A stretch of 64,000 nucleotides of DNA, taken from NCBI RefSeq assembly GCF_030272615.1, contig NC_081409.1, forward strand, positions 876,563,594 through 876,627,593, in the 5' to 3' direction. Both the position numbers and the translations under genes were made by a program. A model generated the notes under the pieces. That model worked only from the letters and a program-made list of their open reading frames with translations, was not told the origin of the DNA and made no database searches. The DNA is from Cryptomeria japonica. Its lineage: Eukaryota; Streptophyta; Pinopsida; Cupressales; Cupressaceae. Numbering within the stretch: position 1 is the first letter of the stretch; the number at the start of each line of letters is the position of its first letter. Of this stretch, positions 1 to 11,892 are shown piece after piece.

Positions 1-868
1 CTAATTGTAAGTGAAGAGTGAAAAGACAAGGGAAAGGAAGAAAATATTTACAATGGGTCCATGAATGAAGCCTCTAGTAAATGTGAATCTTCTTTAATAA
101 CGTGCACACAAGATGCAAGGATTAAAATGTTGGGGTTGTGTTTTCGAGGTTTTCCACATTTTAGAGTTTTCACCTCCATGGATAACCAAGATAGAAAATT
201 GATAATATAATAAATAAGATACAAAATGAACAAGATAATCGATATTCTTATAAAGATAAAAAAGATAAAAAATAAAATTAAGGAGAGGGAGAAACTCCCT
301 TTCCACACCCAAAACGAAGAGAGTTCTCTAGAGAAAATAAGAAACACAAAACCCTCTAAAGCACGAAGCAATGGTGATGGTTTTGGAGTCTCAAGTACAA
401 GTAAAACTAGAAAATGAAGAGAGGCAAGAGATATTTAGAACATGAGAAAGCAAAAAGATTGATAAGAGAGATTGAGAGATTCAGTAGAAAAAGATGAGAA
501 TGCATGAGAGAGTGATTAGAGACCAAAATGAAGCCCCAAAAAGGCAAGATAAGCAACCTAGAAGGAAAATTGATGTCAATGCATATTGCACAAGGCATTA
601 CAATTTCTAAAAATAGTATGTGTAATAATCTATTGGCCAGCTTTGTATTGCATTTTTGCAGGACACTAGCATAGCACATGGACATCTCCTCGACGCACAA
701 GTGTCCATGAGTTAGATAATCAACAAGGTTAGAAGAAAGGAAAAAAGAGAGGCTAACAAAGCAAGAAAAACAAGTGTGTGGTCAAATTTAAAGGGAATTC
801 TTCAATCATCTTAAAGTGGAGGCACTTATGTAGCATGAATTGCACGAGGTGAAATTTATGACAATACA
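1..868 (-). repeat. 3' LTR (partial) of old gypsy element Gy0
   Basis: The plus-strand sequence ends in ...ACAATACA at 868 and is followed at 869-884 by a pyrimidine run (TTTTCCCCCCAC). On the minus strand this reads as a polypurine tract followed by TGTATTG, the usual start of a gypsy 3' LTR. The left end lies outside the window, so the LTR is at least 868 bp. No convincing gene is present; the short open frames here are not conserved. The assignment rests on one boundary only, so it is tentative. Confidence 0.5.
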
Positions 869-1402
869 TTTTCCCCCCACTTTAGTGAGCATATCATTAT
901 CAATAGATGTGAGCTAAAGTAACAAGATAAAAAATTAAAAACATTTAACTGGGATATGAAGGGGAAGTAGAATCCTCTAACCATACAGAGTTGCCCCTGA
1001 GGAAGAGACCTAAACCTTCATGAGATGTTGTTAGGCTATTTCATCGCAAACATGTTAGCTGTAGGAAAACATGTCAAACAAAAAAGAAAAAACATTGATA
1101 CGAAAACAATATAATCAGACACATAGATAAAGAGTTAGTGATCATTGAGATAAAATATTGTGTTGATATGGGTTGCAAGTTGTGTTATGTTATATAATCA
1201 TATTATAGGGAAATATATGATTAATTATATAGTGATTTAGCCCCCACGATGGCATAAAATACAAGACATGATACAAGATCATTAGATAAATATATATTGA
1301 GATAAGTAATAGTACAAATGCAGACATGTAAAACTGCAGAGATATGATAGCCCCCCTTAAAATGGTATGCATTACATGGATGTCATTCTAAGGAGAAGAG
1401 AT
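869..1402 (-). other. internal 3' part of Gy0, non-coding
   Basis: The stretch lies between the Gy0 LTR boundary and the E1 insertion. It starts with the presumed polypurine tract of Gy0 (869-884, minus strand) and ends with GAGAT at 1398-1402, the left copy of the E1 target-site duplication. I see no coding sequence in it. Confidence 0.45.
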
Positions 1403-1584
1403 TGTTAGGGTTCCCACAGATACTGAGAGGGGGGGGTGAATCAGTATCTGACTAGTAATGTAATTTTCTTAAAATTGAATATGCAGAACATAAAGTAACA
1501 GTATACTGGTATGCAAGAATTAATGTAAATAACATAATAAAAAACATCCACATGAAAAGAACACCATAACACAAGATGTTTAAC

Positions 1585-1630
1585 GAGGAAACCCGGTGTG
1601 GGAAAAACCTCAGTGGGATTTGTGACCCAC
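1585..1630 (-). other. conserved LTR hairpin pair, E1 left LTR
   Basis: On the sense (minus) strand the order is GTGGG, an 8-nt loop, CCCAC, then GAGG, UUUUU, CCC, a 5-nt loop, GGG, UUU, CCUC. This gives a simple hairpin followed by a two-part hairpin with a U-rich internal loop. The same layout occurs in E2, Copia1, Copia2 and the solo LTR with paired base changes. It lies about 300 nt downstream of the LTR TATA box, so it should be in the transcript leader. Confidence 0.7.
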
Positions 1631-1924
1631 AATATTCACTTATTGGCCAACAAGAGAATATTACTTAAAATAGGGGCCTGCACATGCAGGAAGGCCAACT
1701 GCCTAGAGCACACTGCTCAATAAGAAGTCACACTGACTTACAATGAGGATTATACAAATCCAATGATCTGTACTGCTTTACAATAGCATCTTCAATGCCA
1801 GATTCAGTACCGGTTCTTGCTCTGTTCTTTACATATACCCTTGACCTACTATTCGCACATTAGGTCTGCCTTATAATTTTCTTTATGCTTCCTATCCATA
1901 TCCTACAAATGTCTACAATGATCT

Positions 1925-1934
1925 CTTTTATATA
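1925..1934 (-). promoter_or_regulatory. TATA box of E1 left LTR
   Basis: The sense strand reads TATATAAAAG. The same sequence is at 7596-7605 in the other LTR. Transcription would start about 30 bases further toward lower coordinates. No experimental support is available. Confidence 0.55.
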
Positions 1935-2140
1935 CAAGAGTCATTTTACAATTTGCCAAGTCGGCTTACAATAAATAAACAAAATATTACATATCAAAAA
2001 TCCTATCGGCCTCTGTGCTGGTATACATGTTTTCTTCTGTGCCGCTGTACATCTTCTGTGTCGGTGTACAGTGATCTTGTTGATGCCGGTGCACTATCTT
2101 GCTTGAATAATGTTTTGCCGGTACAATGTCTTGCCGGTGC

Positions 2141-2368
2141 CATAGGATTGCAAGGTTGCCTATGTAATGCTTTGCCGGTATAATGTTTTGCCGGTGCCAT
2201 AGGATTGCAAGGTTGCCTGTGTAATGCTTTGCCGGTATAATGTTTTGCCGGTGCCATAGGATTGCAAGGTTGCCTATGTAATGCTTTGCCGGTATAATTC
2301 TTTGTTGGTGCCATAGGATTGCAAGGTTGCCATCAATGACAAAACCTTCAATCACACACAATGTCTCA
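2141..2368. repeat. 57-bp tandem repeat in E1 left LTR, four copies
   Basis: The motif CATAGGATTGCAAGGTTGCC recurs at 2141, 2198, 2255 and 2312, an exact 57-base spacing. The right LTR has three copies at the same spacing (7812, 7869, 7926). Confidence 0.9.
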
Positions 2369-2390
2369 TTGGAGTGTCCATATGCCAACA

Positions 2391-2402
2391 ATCTCCCCCT
2401 TT
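2391..2402 (-). other. polypurine tract of E1
   Basis: The sense strand reads AAAGGGGGAGAT immediately before the 3' LTR. It is the same as in Copia2 (36123-36134) and Copia1 (26474-26484). Confidence 0.85.
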
Positions 2403-2586
2403 GGCATTGATGGCAACACTCATGAGAAATTTCAAAAGATATCCAAAAAAAAATGTGTAGACCAAAAATGTGAGAGCTCCTCCTGAGCATGTGATCCCTG
2501 TGTTTTGAATTTTCTCATCCTACTACTCCCCCTTTGGCATCAATGACAAAGGTTAGTAGAGTTTGTAGTTGTACCAATCCATAACC

Positions 2587-5500
2587 TCAACCTTGTAGTT
2601 GGGTAGTTATTATCTGAAGAATATCTCCCAAAATTAAGTTTATACCATCCATAAACTTCTTACTGTCTTTTATTGCTGTCTCAATTCTGTATACTGTACT
2701 GGTGAGATGCTGCAAGTGCTCTGCCGGTGTTTTGCTTCCCTGTGTTAGTGCCTTTGAGATTTCCTTCCGCAGAGATGCTAAATAGTCCAATCTTGGACTT
2801 AGTTTAGATCTCAAGAGTTTTGCCTTGTTTATTATTTTCTCTTTTTCTCTTTCCAATTTGAGTACTTCTTCCTCAAAATTTGTTATCTTTCCTCAAAAAC
2901 TGATAATGTATCAGGTGAGTTAACAAAATTATCTGCAAGTTTATTGATCTCTTCCTGTACCTTGCTCATCTTTTTGTCTACATCTATGGTCAAAAAGTTT
3001 ATCTTACAGGTGTCTTTGTACAGAGTTTTGTACTCTTTCAATAAATTACATAGTTCCGGTAGAAGTGTGTCAAATTCCCTGTTACACTTCTTTATTCCTT
3101 CCTCAAAGAATTTCTGTTTCTCTTTTTCTACAATTTCCTTTACAGATTCTACCTTTGTTTGCTCAAAATTTCTAGAAATATATTTACAAAGTGTATCCAA
3201 CTGGCCTAAAGAATCTTTATTGTCTATATTACAATTAGGAGCTATTGATTTCAAAAATGGAATTGAATCATCTATCACTTTATAAGCTTGTGAGCTATAA
3301 TTAGTTATTTTCTTGATAGATTCAAGTAATACCTTAGTCACATTTGATGGTGACCCAACAAACTGAGTGCCGGTGGAAGTGACCATGCTAGTATTGACCT
3401 CTGGTAGGTCTATTTGTGTCTCCATCTCTTTAAGCACTGGTTTTCCTACATCATTTCTTACCGGTGGCATCTGTTCTGGAGCCTTTAGCTCTGTTGGTTT
3501 CTCTGTTTGTGTTCCAGATTCCATCTTTTTCTCTGTATCTGTTGCCGGTTGCTCTGTGTTTCCTATTGTCGGAGGCTCTTTGGCTATACTTGATTTATCT
3601 GGTGTATCCTTATCTACCACTATGTTGATCTTCTGAGTATCCACATTCATAGTATATAGGACTTCAGGATTAGGATTGTTATCCTCTGTATCCATACTCT
3701 CAGCTGTCGATTGATCTTCTGTATTTGTTGTTTTTACCAGTGGAGTATTTAAAGGAGGTGGGGGTAAGTTGTCTCTAATCTTTATACTTGGTGGTCCACC
3801 AACTTTACCTTTCCCTTTGTCCTTCTGATATACCAGAATGGGCTTGGGACTCCTATATTCTTCTTGTTTTTCTTTTTCAACCAAGAATATATCCCAACCA
3901 TTTTCTGTTTCCTTTGAAACTTCTGCAACTCTACCTGCCATTAGTGAAATTTGCCGGTGTGCAGTGTAAAAAACTGTCTGGTTGGCGTGAGCTATCAGAT
4001 CATCAATTTCCTTAGGTGAGTTAACCGGGTATACTGCAAGTAATTTTTCTATTTTAATTTTCTTATCCAACTCAATTATTCCTTGCCTTCTGGCCTCAAG
4101 TCTTTTGTATAGATCATCAGGAATTTCATTTAGGACTTGCATCAAAAACTTTTTATACATGTCCATGTGTAATATAACACTCTCCTCAACTTGTCCTTTC
4201 TCATCATCTGTTAAAGTGTCATATATTTTCTCTATGTTTTTCAATTTACCTTCCTCTGTGATCTCATTCAGTAATATGTCAAGAGGGGCCAAGTCAATGT
4301 TTGTCTTCTTCTACTTTTTGGGGGTCAGCTTCTTCTTAGGTGTGACTTTCTTGACCGGAGATCTCACGGTTTGTTGCTTCTGTCTTGTCCTTCTAGGTGA
4401 AGGAGTGGTTGTTGGTGAGGGGTCTCTTTTCCTGACAACTCTTTTGAAGGTTGCTGGCATATCTCCTTCTGAGGAGGTACCTACCGGTGATAGATGAGCT
4501 TCAGGTTGTTGGGCTGCCAACTCATCTTTAGCTATGCCGGTTTTCATTAATATGTCTTCCTTTATGATTTTTACTTGTCTGGATCCTTTCCTCACAAATG
4601 CCTCAACCTTTTTCACTCTCTTCTTAGACTGAATTTGACTTTCTATGGTCTCAGCACTACCGAATACTTCTTCCTTTGGTTCATTGGGGGCTTCCAGAAG
4701 TGCTTTGGCATAAGTTTCCACTATGTGGTCATCTGTTTCATACCCCATCTCTGTTACCCAAATTGTTCTTGGGATGATTGCTTCCATCCAGATCTCATCC
4801 TTTTTAATTACAAAACATATATCATCCTTGTATTTGTTGACAATTTCCTGTGATAGTCTGATTCTTTTATTCATTCTGACCTTTAGTGCTTGAAAATATT
4901 CATTGATATTCTTTTCTTTGTTTTCACCCATGTTGTTGAATAAGTCAGATAATTGTTTTCCTGCCGGTATGTCAAATCCAAAATCCTTGTTGCCTATACT
5001 GGGAGCCTGTTTGGTTATATGTAGCATTAAGCATACAAGTAAATTTCCAAATTTAAAGGTTCCTTTCTTATCCTTCTTGATTTTTGCTAAATTGCCAATT
5101 AACTCGTCCTTTAACCATTCACGGATATCAATTTTTACATTGTCCTTAACCATGTCATAAGCACTCTTTATGCATAAACTGGAAACTGAGTTAAGCCTAT
5201 TAGCATGAGTTGCTTTGTAACCTAAAATCATGCTAAAAAATCTAACATTTGTATTGGTCACATCATTAACCCTCAATGATCTCTTGTCGGATGTTGCACC
5301 AGTTAAGTTCATTACTAAGTCATTGGAGACCTTCTTGGTTTTGTCGGGTCTGCTACCGGTGGAGGGTAACCCTGTTACTACTTTCACAGCTTCCTTTGTA
5401 ATTTTATGCACCGAGTCAAGCCAAAAGAATGAACCATGTACCTTGCTCAGAACTATCCTAACCACTTCCTTGGGAAATTTAGGAATGCAGAGGATTTCAG

Positions 5501-5795
5501 TGAATCCTAGGGTTTCAACAATTTTATGTTCAGGTTTCACATTTCTGGAATTGTCACATATAACAGACTTATACATGTTTTTAATTTCTTCATCACCTAA
5601 TTCCTCTATGTTGCAATGAATATACATTCTATGGTCTTCTGCATAAACAACACCTTTTAGAATTTTTGAAAAAGCACCTGTGTTGTCATCTTTCTTAGCT
5701 ACCTTAGGAACTAGCTGAAACACGGGCCTAGGTCATTTTATAACCTCGACTACTGTAGGGTTTGCTATGAATTCAGGTGCAGAGGAGGATGCCAT
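2587..5795 (-). pseudogene. E1 long conserved ORF (about 1,070 codons), function unknown
   Basis: I do not recognise this protein. One reading frame runs from the ATG at 5795-5793 (MASSSAPEFI...) to 2883, broken only by stops at 5733 and 4311. A frameshift near 2880 leads into a last coiled-coil segment ending at 2587. The N-terminal third is globular, with a W-L-D and ITKEAVKVVTGLP-like motif around residues 115-140. It is followed by a basic Ser/Pro/Lys stretch, a Thr/Pro/Glu-rich linker and helical C-terminal segments. E2 carries a homologue (15566-12318) of nearly the same length, starting with MASK. Shared blocks include EELG..EIK.AY, then FKFG-LLV, and NKYKDDICF against EKYKDEICF. It sits where pol would be but has no polymerase, protease or integrase motif. 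A structural or nucleic-acid-binding role is possible but not shown. Confidence 0.75.
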
Positions 5796-6159
5796 GATGA
5801 TAAATACCTTTTTCTGCCTTTGGATGGATTGATTGCTGAAGTGCTTTGCCTCTTTGCTCGAAATGCCTTAGCTCGGAAATCTTCGCGCTCTTTGAAAGTT
5901 TGAATTCACGGTGAAATAAAATGGAGCCAAAAACCTTATTTTATAAAGTCTTTTCTGCTACCTACCACATTAATTGCTTGCCAGTAATGTATTAGCTCAA
6001 CTTTATTTGCCGGTAATGAATGATTTTCAACTTCTTTTCTCTAACCGAGCGAATAATAGCACATGTGTCATTAGATTGCCAAACGCTCAAGATAATTTTC
6101 TTTAATTTGATGAAGAACATCTTGCCGGTGGAGCATTGCTCTGTCCTACCGGTGGAGCA
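5796..6159 (-). other. E1 spacer between the two reading frames
   Basis: These 364 bp separate the CCHC protein frame from the long frame. I see no coding sequence in them. They hold several CCGGTGGAG-like motifs near 6123-6170. How the downstream frame is translated is not evident from the sequence. Confidence 0.5.
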
Positions 6160-7002
6160 TCATATTGTCCTACATTGATTTGATAAATGACCAAATCTTC
6201 CACATACATAACATCTTACATTCATTTTGTAGTTTTCAAAGTTATGACCAATTTTGTTGCATTTGGAGCATTGACCAGTGGGAGGATTGATATTCTGATA
6301 ATTCCTAGATCTACATTCATTTGCCCTATGACCATATTTATTGCAGTTAAAGCATTTTCCATTGAATTTGTAAGTATTAGAAGGTCTTACTGGTTTGCTG
6401 TGATCTTGGGTATTTGCAGTACCAGAGCTTTCTCCAACTTCAAATCCAATTGCAGAAGTGTCACCTTTTGGTTTTTGATTCTTCAATAAGGTACCAAGTT
6501 CTTCTGAGCTTTTCTTGAAATTTTCTTTGTGTTGATTTGCAGTTTCCAATTCCCTTTCCAAGATTTCTTTTTGTCTCATTAGTTCATTCGAGTCATTCTG
6601 AGTATGCATCAGATCTGTCTTCAATATGTCATTTTCATAGCTAAGTCTTGTGTTCTCATTTGCTGCATCACTTAGTCTTCTGGTCAATTCTTCTTAATTC
6701 TTCTTTCTGTCCTCAATCTCTTTGCAAAATCTCATAGTCATATCCTGCATTTCATTTTTTGTTGTCATGATCTCTTGTTTCAATTTGCTTATCATATCAT
6801 TTAGTGATTCCTTTTCATCATTCTCATTTTGCAATTTTTCACAAAGTTCTCTTCTCTTATTTCTTGTAATAGTAAGATTTTCTTGAAGTGCCTGAATAAT
6901 GTCCTGAGCTGCTTTTAAATCATCTTCTAATTTGATATTTTTCAACTTCTCTGCATCATAGTCAGTAAGAGCTCCTTCAAGTTGCTTCATCAGATTTTCC
7001 AT
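6160..7002 (-). pseudogene. E1 coiled-coil/CCHC protein (Gag-like)
   Basis: The ATG at 7002-7000 is the first after the primer site. It opens a 281-codon frame broken by a single TAA at 6694-6696. The first 190 residues or so are strongly heptad-like (Lys/Glu/Leu-rich) and predict a long coiled coil. The C-terminus has three zinc knuckles: CFNCNKYGHRANEC, a second with Tyr in place of the last Cys (CSKC...ENY), and CYVCGRFGHLSNQC. It probably binds element RNA as a nucleocapsid-like protein, which is inference. It lacks the UBN2 Gag core seen in Copia2. The E2 homologue (17468-16116) is longer and has five knuckles. Confidence 0.75.
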
Positions 7003-7059
7003 CTTTACCGGTGTCAAGATCTTCCTCAAGTTGTTAGGCTTCTGAAAATAGAGGACCAG

Positions 7060-7071
7060 GCTCTGATACCA
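7060..7071 (-). other. primer binding site of E1 (initiator tRNA-Met type)
   Basis: The sense strand reads TGGTATCAGAGC two bases after the 5' LTR. This is complementary to the 3' end of plant initiator Met-tRNA and is identical in E2, Copia1 and Copia2. Confidence 0.9.
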
Positions 7072-7073
7072 AT

Positions 7074-8004
7074 TGTTAGGGTTCCCACAGATACTGAGAG
7101 GGGGGGGTGAATCAGTATCTGACCGGTAATGTAATTTTCTTAAAACTGAATATGCAGAACATAAAGTAACAGTATACCGGTATACAAGAATTAATGTAAA
7201 TAACAGAATAAAAAACATCCACATGAAAAGAACACCATAACACAAGATGTTTAACGAGGAAACCCAGTGTGGGAAAAACCTCGGTGGGATTTGTGACCCA
7301 CAATATTCACTTACTGGCCAATAAGAGAATATTACTTACAATAGGGGCCTGCACATGCAGGAAGGCCAACTGCCTAGAGCACACTGCTCAATAAGAAGTC
7401 ACACTGACTTACAATGAGGATTATACAAATCCAATGATTTGTACTACTTTACAATAGCATCTTCAATGCCAGATTCAGTACCGGTTCTTGCTTTGTTCTT
7501 TACATATACCCTTGACCTACTATTCGCACATTAGGTCTGCCTTATAATTTTCTTTATGTTTCCTATCCATATCCTACAAATGTCTACAATGATCTCTTTT
7601 ATATACAAGAGTCATTTTACAATTTGCCAAGTCAACTTACAATAAATAAACAAAATATTACATATAAAAAATCCTGTCGGCCTATGTGCCGGTATACATG
7701 TTTTCTTTTGTGCTGGTGTACATCTTCTGTGCCGGTGTACAATGATCTTGCTGATGCCGGTGCACTGTCTTGCTTGAATAATGTTTTGCCGGTACAATTT
7801 CTTGCCGGTGCCATAGGATTGCAAGGTTGCCTGTGTAATGCTTTGCCGATATAATGTTTTGTCGGTGCCATAGGATTGCAAGGTTGCCTATGTAATGCTT
7901 TGCCGATATAATGTTTTGCCGGTGCCATAGGATTGCAAGGTTGCCATCAATGACAAAACCTTCAATCACACACAATGTCTCATTGGAGTGTCCATATGTC
8001 AACA
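7074..8004 (-). repeat. E1 5' LTR (931 bp)
   Basis: It pairs with 1403-2390. It is 57 bp shorter because it holds three instead of four copies of the 57-bp repeat. It carries a TATA box at 7596-7605 and the hairpin pair at 7256-7301. It is followed by GAGAT at 8005-8009. Confidence 0.93.
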
Positions 8005-10675
8005 GAGATGTTGTGTCACATCACCATAACTAGAATTTTCCATGGAATGCCACCTTACAATAGATGCCACATGATACCCACAACATCAACAAAAACACAA
8101 AGAGACAGGGGGATCTGATAGTTTGACGTTAGAAGAACTCACAACAATGAAATTAAATTATGCATATCGCTGCATACGAGTTACTCATCATGGTCCCAAA
8201 ATTTATGGATCTAAATAAGGCATGCAAATACAAAGAGAGAATAAAAATCTAGGTCAACATGGAAGAGGGCCTAAATGCCTCTAATGCTTTGGATTTTCAC
8301 TGAATATTGAAAATCAAGATATGACAAATATAAGAAGGATGATTAAAAAATAGAGGAAGATGATGACATGTATAATGCCCTATTTCCAAGAACCTTTAGA
8401 GAGACTTGGGTCCTCCAAGAGAGTAAAAACATATAAAGACAGTCATCACCCCCTATTTCCAAGTACCTATAAAGTAACTTTGTTCTTCCAATGGAGATTA
8501 GTGGAAAATCAATATAAGTTCATCTAAATAGCATGCTCACCATACACATAATGAACTCAATTTTTTTCAAAACATATCAAGAAATATTAGTAAATAGGAA
8601 GAAAGTTAGGAACAATAAGCAAACATGAATATTAATTCCCTCATGATGCTCCCATTATTTGGCTCTTCCTTGTCCTCCTCCTCCTCTCCAAGATCCTGTT
8701 GCTACATGAAGTATGCCCTTAGCTTGAGCACTAGCACAAAAGGATGTCATATGGGAGATGGTTGACTATGTGAAGTGTTGAATAAGGATGTAAATGAATT
8801 ATTAGATGTCAAATAGCAATTCCAACTAGTGGAAGAGCTAAAACATAATACAAATCCTTCCTATAAAAACATTCAAATTCTATGAAAAGTAACAATAAAG
8901 AAAAGAGCTCGATCCCTAACAATAAAGAAAAGAGCTCTATTTATAGGTAAAATGGGCAAATAAAGGGTTTGATTGAGGAAGTGTTGATCCTCAATCCATG
9001 TGCTCTTCCTCAAGCAATCACATGTTGACAAGTATCAACAAGTGAATACTTCAGAGGGAATGGACAAAGCCTTAATGAATTGAAGAGTCATGAAGGTTAC
9101 CATGGATGGTTGAGTTAATTGATAAAGATTGTACCCAAGGGTTAAAGGAATGTTCAAGGGTTAAAAGTGGGTTAGATTAGTCAAAGCCTTAAAGGCTTGT
9201 GGGGACTTGAGGGTTACCATAGATGGTTAGGTTAATGGATAAGCCTTTAACTAAGGGTTGGGGGAATGTGCAAGGGTAAAATGTGGGTTAGATTGGTCAA
9301 AGATCCATGTGGGTTTTTTTGTGGAAGGGAGAAGGCCTTTAAGGCTTTATAAGAGCCTCAAATATTTGAGAAGTGACTCTTCTCTAATCCCTTGGTTTAG
9401 GATTGTGCAAACACTTAGAGGGTGATTAGGTGAATAATAGGGGTTTAGACATGATTAAAGGGAGGGTTAGTGTGTAACTTGCATTTTCTAGATTTAGTGC
9501 AAGTGGGTGAGGGGATTTAAATTTAATAAGACAATTATTTAATTTAAATGCATGTGATTGTGAGGAATTTAAATAAATATTTACTTATTTAAATGTGAGA
9601 GATGAGATTTTTAGGATTTTTAATAAATATCAATTTATTTAAATGTGAGAGGGGATTTTAGGATAAGATGACTTAATTTAAAAATTATGTTTTGTTCATT
9701 TATTTAATAGTTGAATGATGGTTAAATAATCAAATGAATATCAAATATCTATTTAATTAAGTGGACAGAAATGGGTGTATACACCAAACACAGGGGAACA
9801 TATAAAGATAGTCATCGCCCCCTATTTCCAGGTACCTACAAAGTAACTTGGGTCATCCTAGGGACACAAAGCATGTAAAACCAAGCATAGGGGAACACAA
9901 ATAGACACACTCTAATCTACAAGATAAGATGAGTATTGTCCTATAATTTCTCCACGATTAGATCATCATCCTCCCAATCTTGATCATATGGGGAGGGAGG
10001 ATGAGCCTGAAGAGGGAAAACCATGAGTGTAGTACCAAGTCCCTCACCAACAATAAGAGCCAAGGATGATGCAACTTCCACATTCTAATCCAAAAGATCC
10101 TAAGAGGCAAGAGTCAACCATCATGTCAAGATCATAGACAACACTAGGATATGCTCTAAAGAGTCAAATAAATGCCCCTTCATAGAAGAGATAGGTGACT
10201 CATCTTGAGGCAGCGAAACATGAGTCACATTGCCAACCTCTAGAAGAGGGACAATGACAAACTCCAAAGAAGTTGGGACCTCCTCTATAACACAAATATA
10301 AGCAGATAAAGAAATAGAAATTGAAACAAATAGAGAAAAAACAAATAGGTTGTCGAAGCTAATTTTCAATGACCAAACTTGGGAAAAGAACCCTATTTAA
10401 AAAATTTCTTAGGTTGGTGTAAAGTTGAAGCTCCCTTATCAATTATAGTAGGTTAAGTACCCTAGGAAAGCTGTAATGAAGATGAGGCTGCAAAGAAGAC
10501 AACATTACATTGGACACAATCTGTGTATTTAATAGGTAAATGGGTTAGGAAAATAGAGGGATATTAGGCAAGTGATGAGGGGTGACTCTAAAGAGGGAGA
10601 AATCAAAACCTGTACCCTTTTGGGGTGAGGCTCATCAATGATCCTCAGAATGAAAGACAATAACACAAAAGATGG
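8005..10675. other. old repeat-derived sequence between E1 and E2
   Basis: I see no reliable gene in this stretch. It belongs to the decayed host sequence, probably Gy0. Diverged copies of a unit of about 100 bp containing CCCCTATTTCCA, an ACCTA block and an AACTTGGGTC-like block occur near 8378-8480 and again at 9785-9900. Between them, about 8520-9783, lies AT-rich sequence ending in GGGTGTATACA. This resembles the right end of the gypsy LTRs at 43418 and 47091, so it may be a minus-strand solo LTR. I could not find its left end. A short minus-strand frame at 10121-10369 is unassigned. Confidence 0.4.
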
Positions 10676-11880
10676 TGTTAGGCCCAATATGGAAAGCTAA
10701 TGTACTGAGAGGGGAGGGGTGAACCAGTACTCCAAAACTTTTCTTTTGTAATAACCTTACTGTTATACATAAACATAATAGTGCAGTAACATAAAACAAA
10801 ACTATAATCAACAAATAACATTCATACATGATTCACTCCATAACACATATATTTTGGTCACGCAGAAACTCTTGGTTAGAGAGAAAAACTACGGTGGGGA
10901 TGGCACCCACAACTTCACTACTGCAATAATAAAAAGTGCTCGGTTAGAGCTACATTTAGCTATTTCTGATAGCTTACCCTGTTAGGAGTATTAAGATCAG
11001 TTAGATCTACCTTGCTAAAGGATTTTACAACACTATATAAGTGTAGCACCTGGTTAAAGGATTTACAATTTATAGACTTGGTTAGAGTCTTTTACCCTGT
11101 TAAAGGTTTCTCTTACAACTTCAAGATATTACAATAGAATCATTACAAATATCTGCAACTTTACATCTGAAATGCTGTAGCAGATTCTATGTGCTCAAAA
11201 TAAGATTACCTTGCCTATAGCATACCTCGGTAACTCATAAAGTAACTCGGTAAACCCTTCTGTTTACTCTATTCCTCGACTGTTCTCTAATAACCTTCTC
11301 GGTGACCTCCGTGTCTCTGTAACAGTCATAATACTCTGTGATTTCTCATGTATCACATAAGTCTTGCTTCATACACATATGCACACACATTTCTCATATT
11401 CACATATATTTCTAACCCTAAATTCATGCTATATAAATAGACTTCTTATGTCGGTGATCCGATTCATTGCTTCAATCTTACAAACATGATTTCTCGAATA
11501 AATAACCATGCAAAATATTTCATTGGTTAGATGACCTCAAAATTATACAAAATCTGTATGTGCAATTTCCAATGTGATAACGGTTCTATGTGCCTCGATC
11601 TTGTAACACATTTTCATATGTGTGTCTAGGTTCAATGAATCTGGTAACACATTTAACTCGGTGTATATCAACTCGGTGTATTATCTTTACTGCTTGGTAG
11701 ACATGAAATAACACTCGGTAGACAGCTCGGTAAATATTGGGCTTTGTGACTGTTTTCCTTTTGTAACCAACTATACTGACTTCTCTGTGTGTACCGACTG
11801 CATGATTCGGTAATACTAACCGACTAGAATATAGAATGACTTTGTATATAAAACTAATGGCAATTTCATAAGTAGTAACA
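10676..11880 (-). repeat. E2 3' LTR
   Basis: It is the same length as 17531-18735, with only scattered substitutions. The sense strand ends ...CTCTCAGTACATTAGC...CCTAACA. It holds the hairpin pair at 10861-10910 and a TATA-like sequence at 11430-11440. Confidence 0.93.
10861..10910 (-). other. conserved LTR hairpin pair, E2 left LTR
   Basis: The sense strand reads GTGGG, 7-nt loop, CCCAC, then CGTAG, UUUUU, CUCU, 7-nt loop, AGAG, UUU, CUGCG. The inner stem is CUCU/AGAG where E1 and Copia2 have CCC/GGG. The outer stem is CGUAG/CUGCG with one wobble. The right LTR copy (17716-17765) has CGCAG/CUGCG, a full Watson-Crick stem. Confidence 0.7.
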
Positions 11881-11892
11881 ATCTCCCCTTTT
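11881..11892 (-). other. polypurine tract of E2
   Basis: The sense strand reads AAAAGGGGAGAT directly before the 3' LTR. It is a slight variant of the E1/Copia tract. Confidence 0.8.

Larger units (their letters stand above)
1403..2390 (-). repeat. E1 3' LTR (988 bp)
   Basis: It is nearly the same as 7074-8004 apart from scattered substitutions and one extra copy of a 57-bp internal repeat. The sense strand ends in the motif TGATTCACC...CTCTCAGT about 20 bp from the LTR terminus, as in the Copia LTRs here. It contains a TATA box (1925-1934) and the conserved hairpin pair (1585-1630). Confidence 0.93.
1403..8004 (-). mobile_element. E1: non-autonomous LTR retrotransposon, 6.6 kb
   Basis: Two LTRs (1403-2390 and 7074-8004) begin TGTTAGGG and end in CAACA on the plus strand. 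They enclose a 4.7 kb internal region read on the minus strand. A GAGAT duplication flanks the element exactly (1398-1402 and 8005-8009). The primer site complementary to initiator tRNA-Met lies at 7060-7071 and the polypurine tract at 2391-2402. The internal region encodes a coiled-coil/CCHC protein (7002-6160) and a long conserved frame (5795-2587). No protease, reverse transcriptase, RNase H or integrase is visible, so the element must rely on proteins supplied in trans. Its LTR motifs match those of the Copia elements in this window. E2 is a diverged relative with the same layout. Confidence 0.93.

Noticed and set aside
48-417. Short open frames on both strands at the window start
   Set aside because: They lie in LTR-like sequence, are Phe/Ile/Lys-rich from AT-rich composition and match no motif.
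1953-2490. Overlapping frames of 76-167 codons with repeated peptides across the E1 LTR
   Set aside because: The peptide repetition comes from the 57-bp DNA repeat inside the LTR; the frames occur on both strands.
4105-4497. 130-codon plus-strand frame opposite the E1 long frame, and similar shadows at 2944-3636 and 13302-13769
   Set aside because: They are antisense shadows of the conserved minus-strand frames, with no motif and no conserved counterpart in the other element.
8520-9783. A definite solo LTR between E1 and E2
   Set aside because: Only the right end resembles an LTR terminus; no left end or duplication was found, so it is noted only as a possibility.
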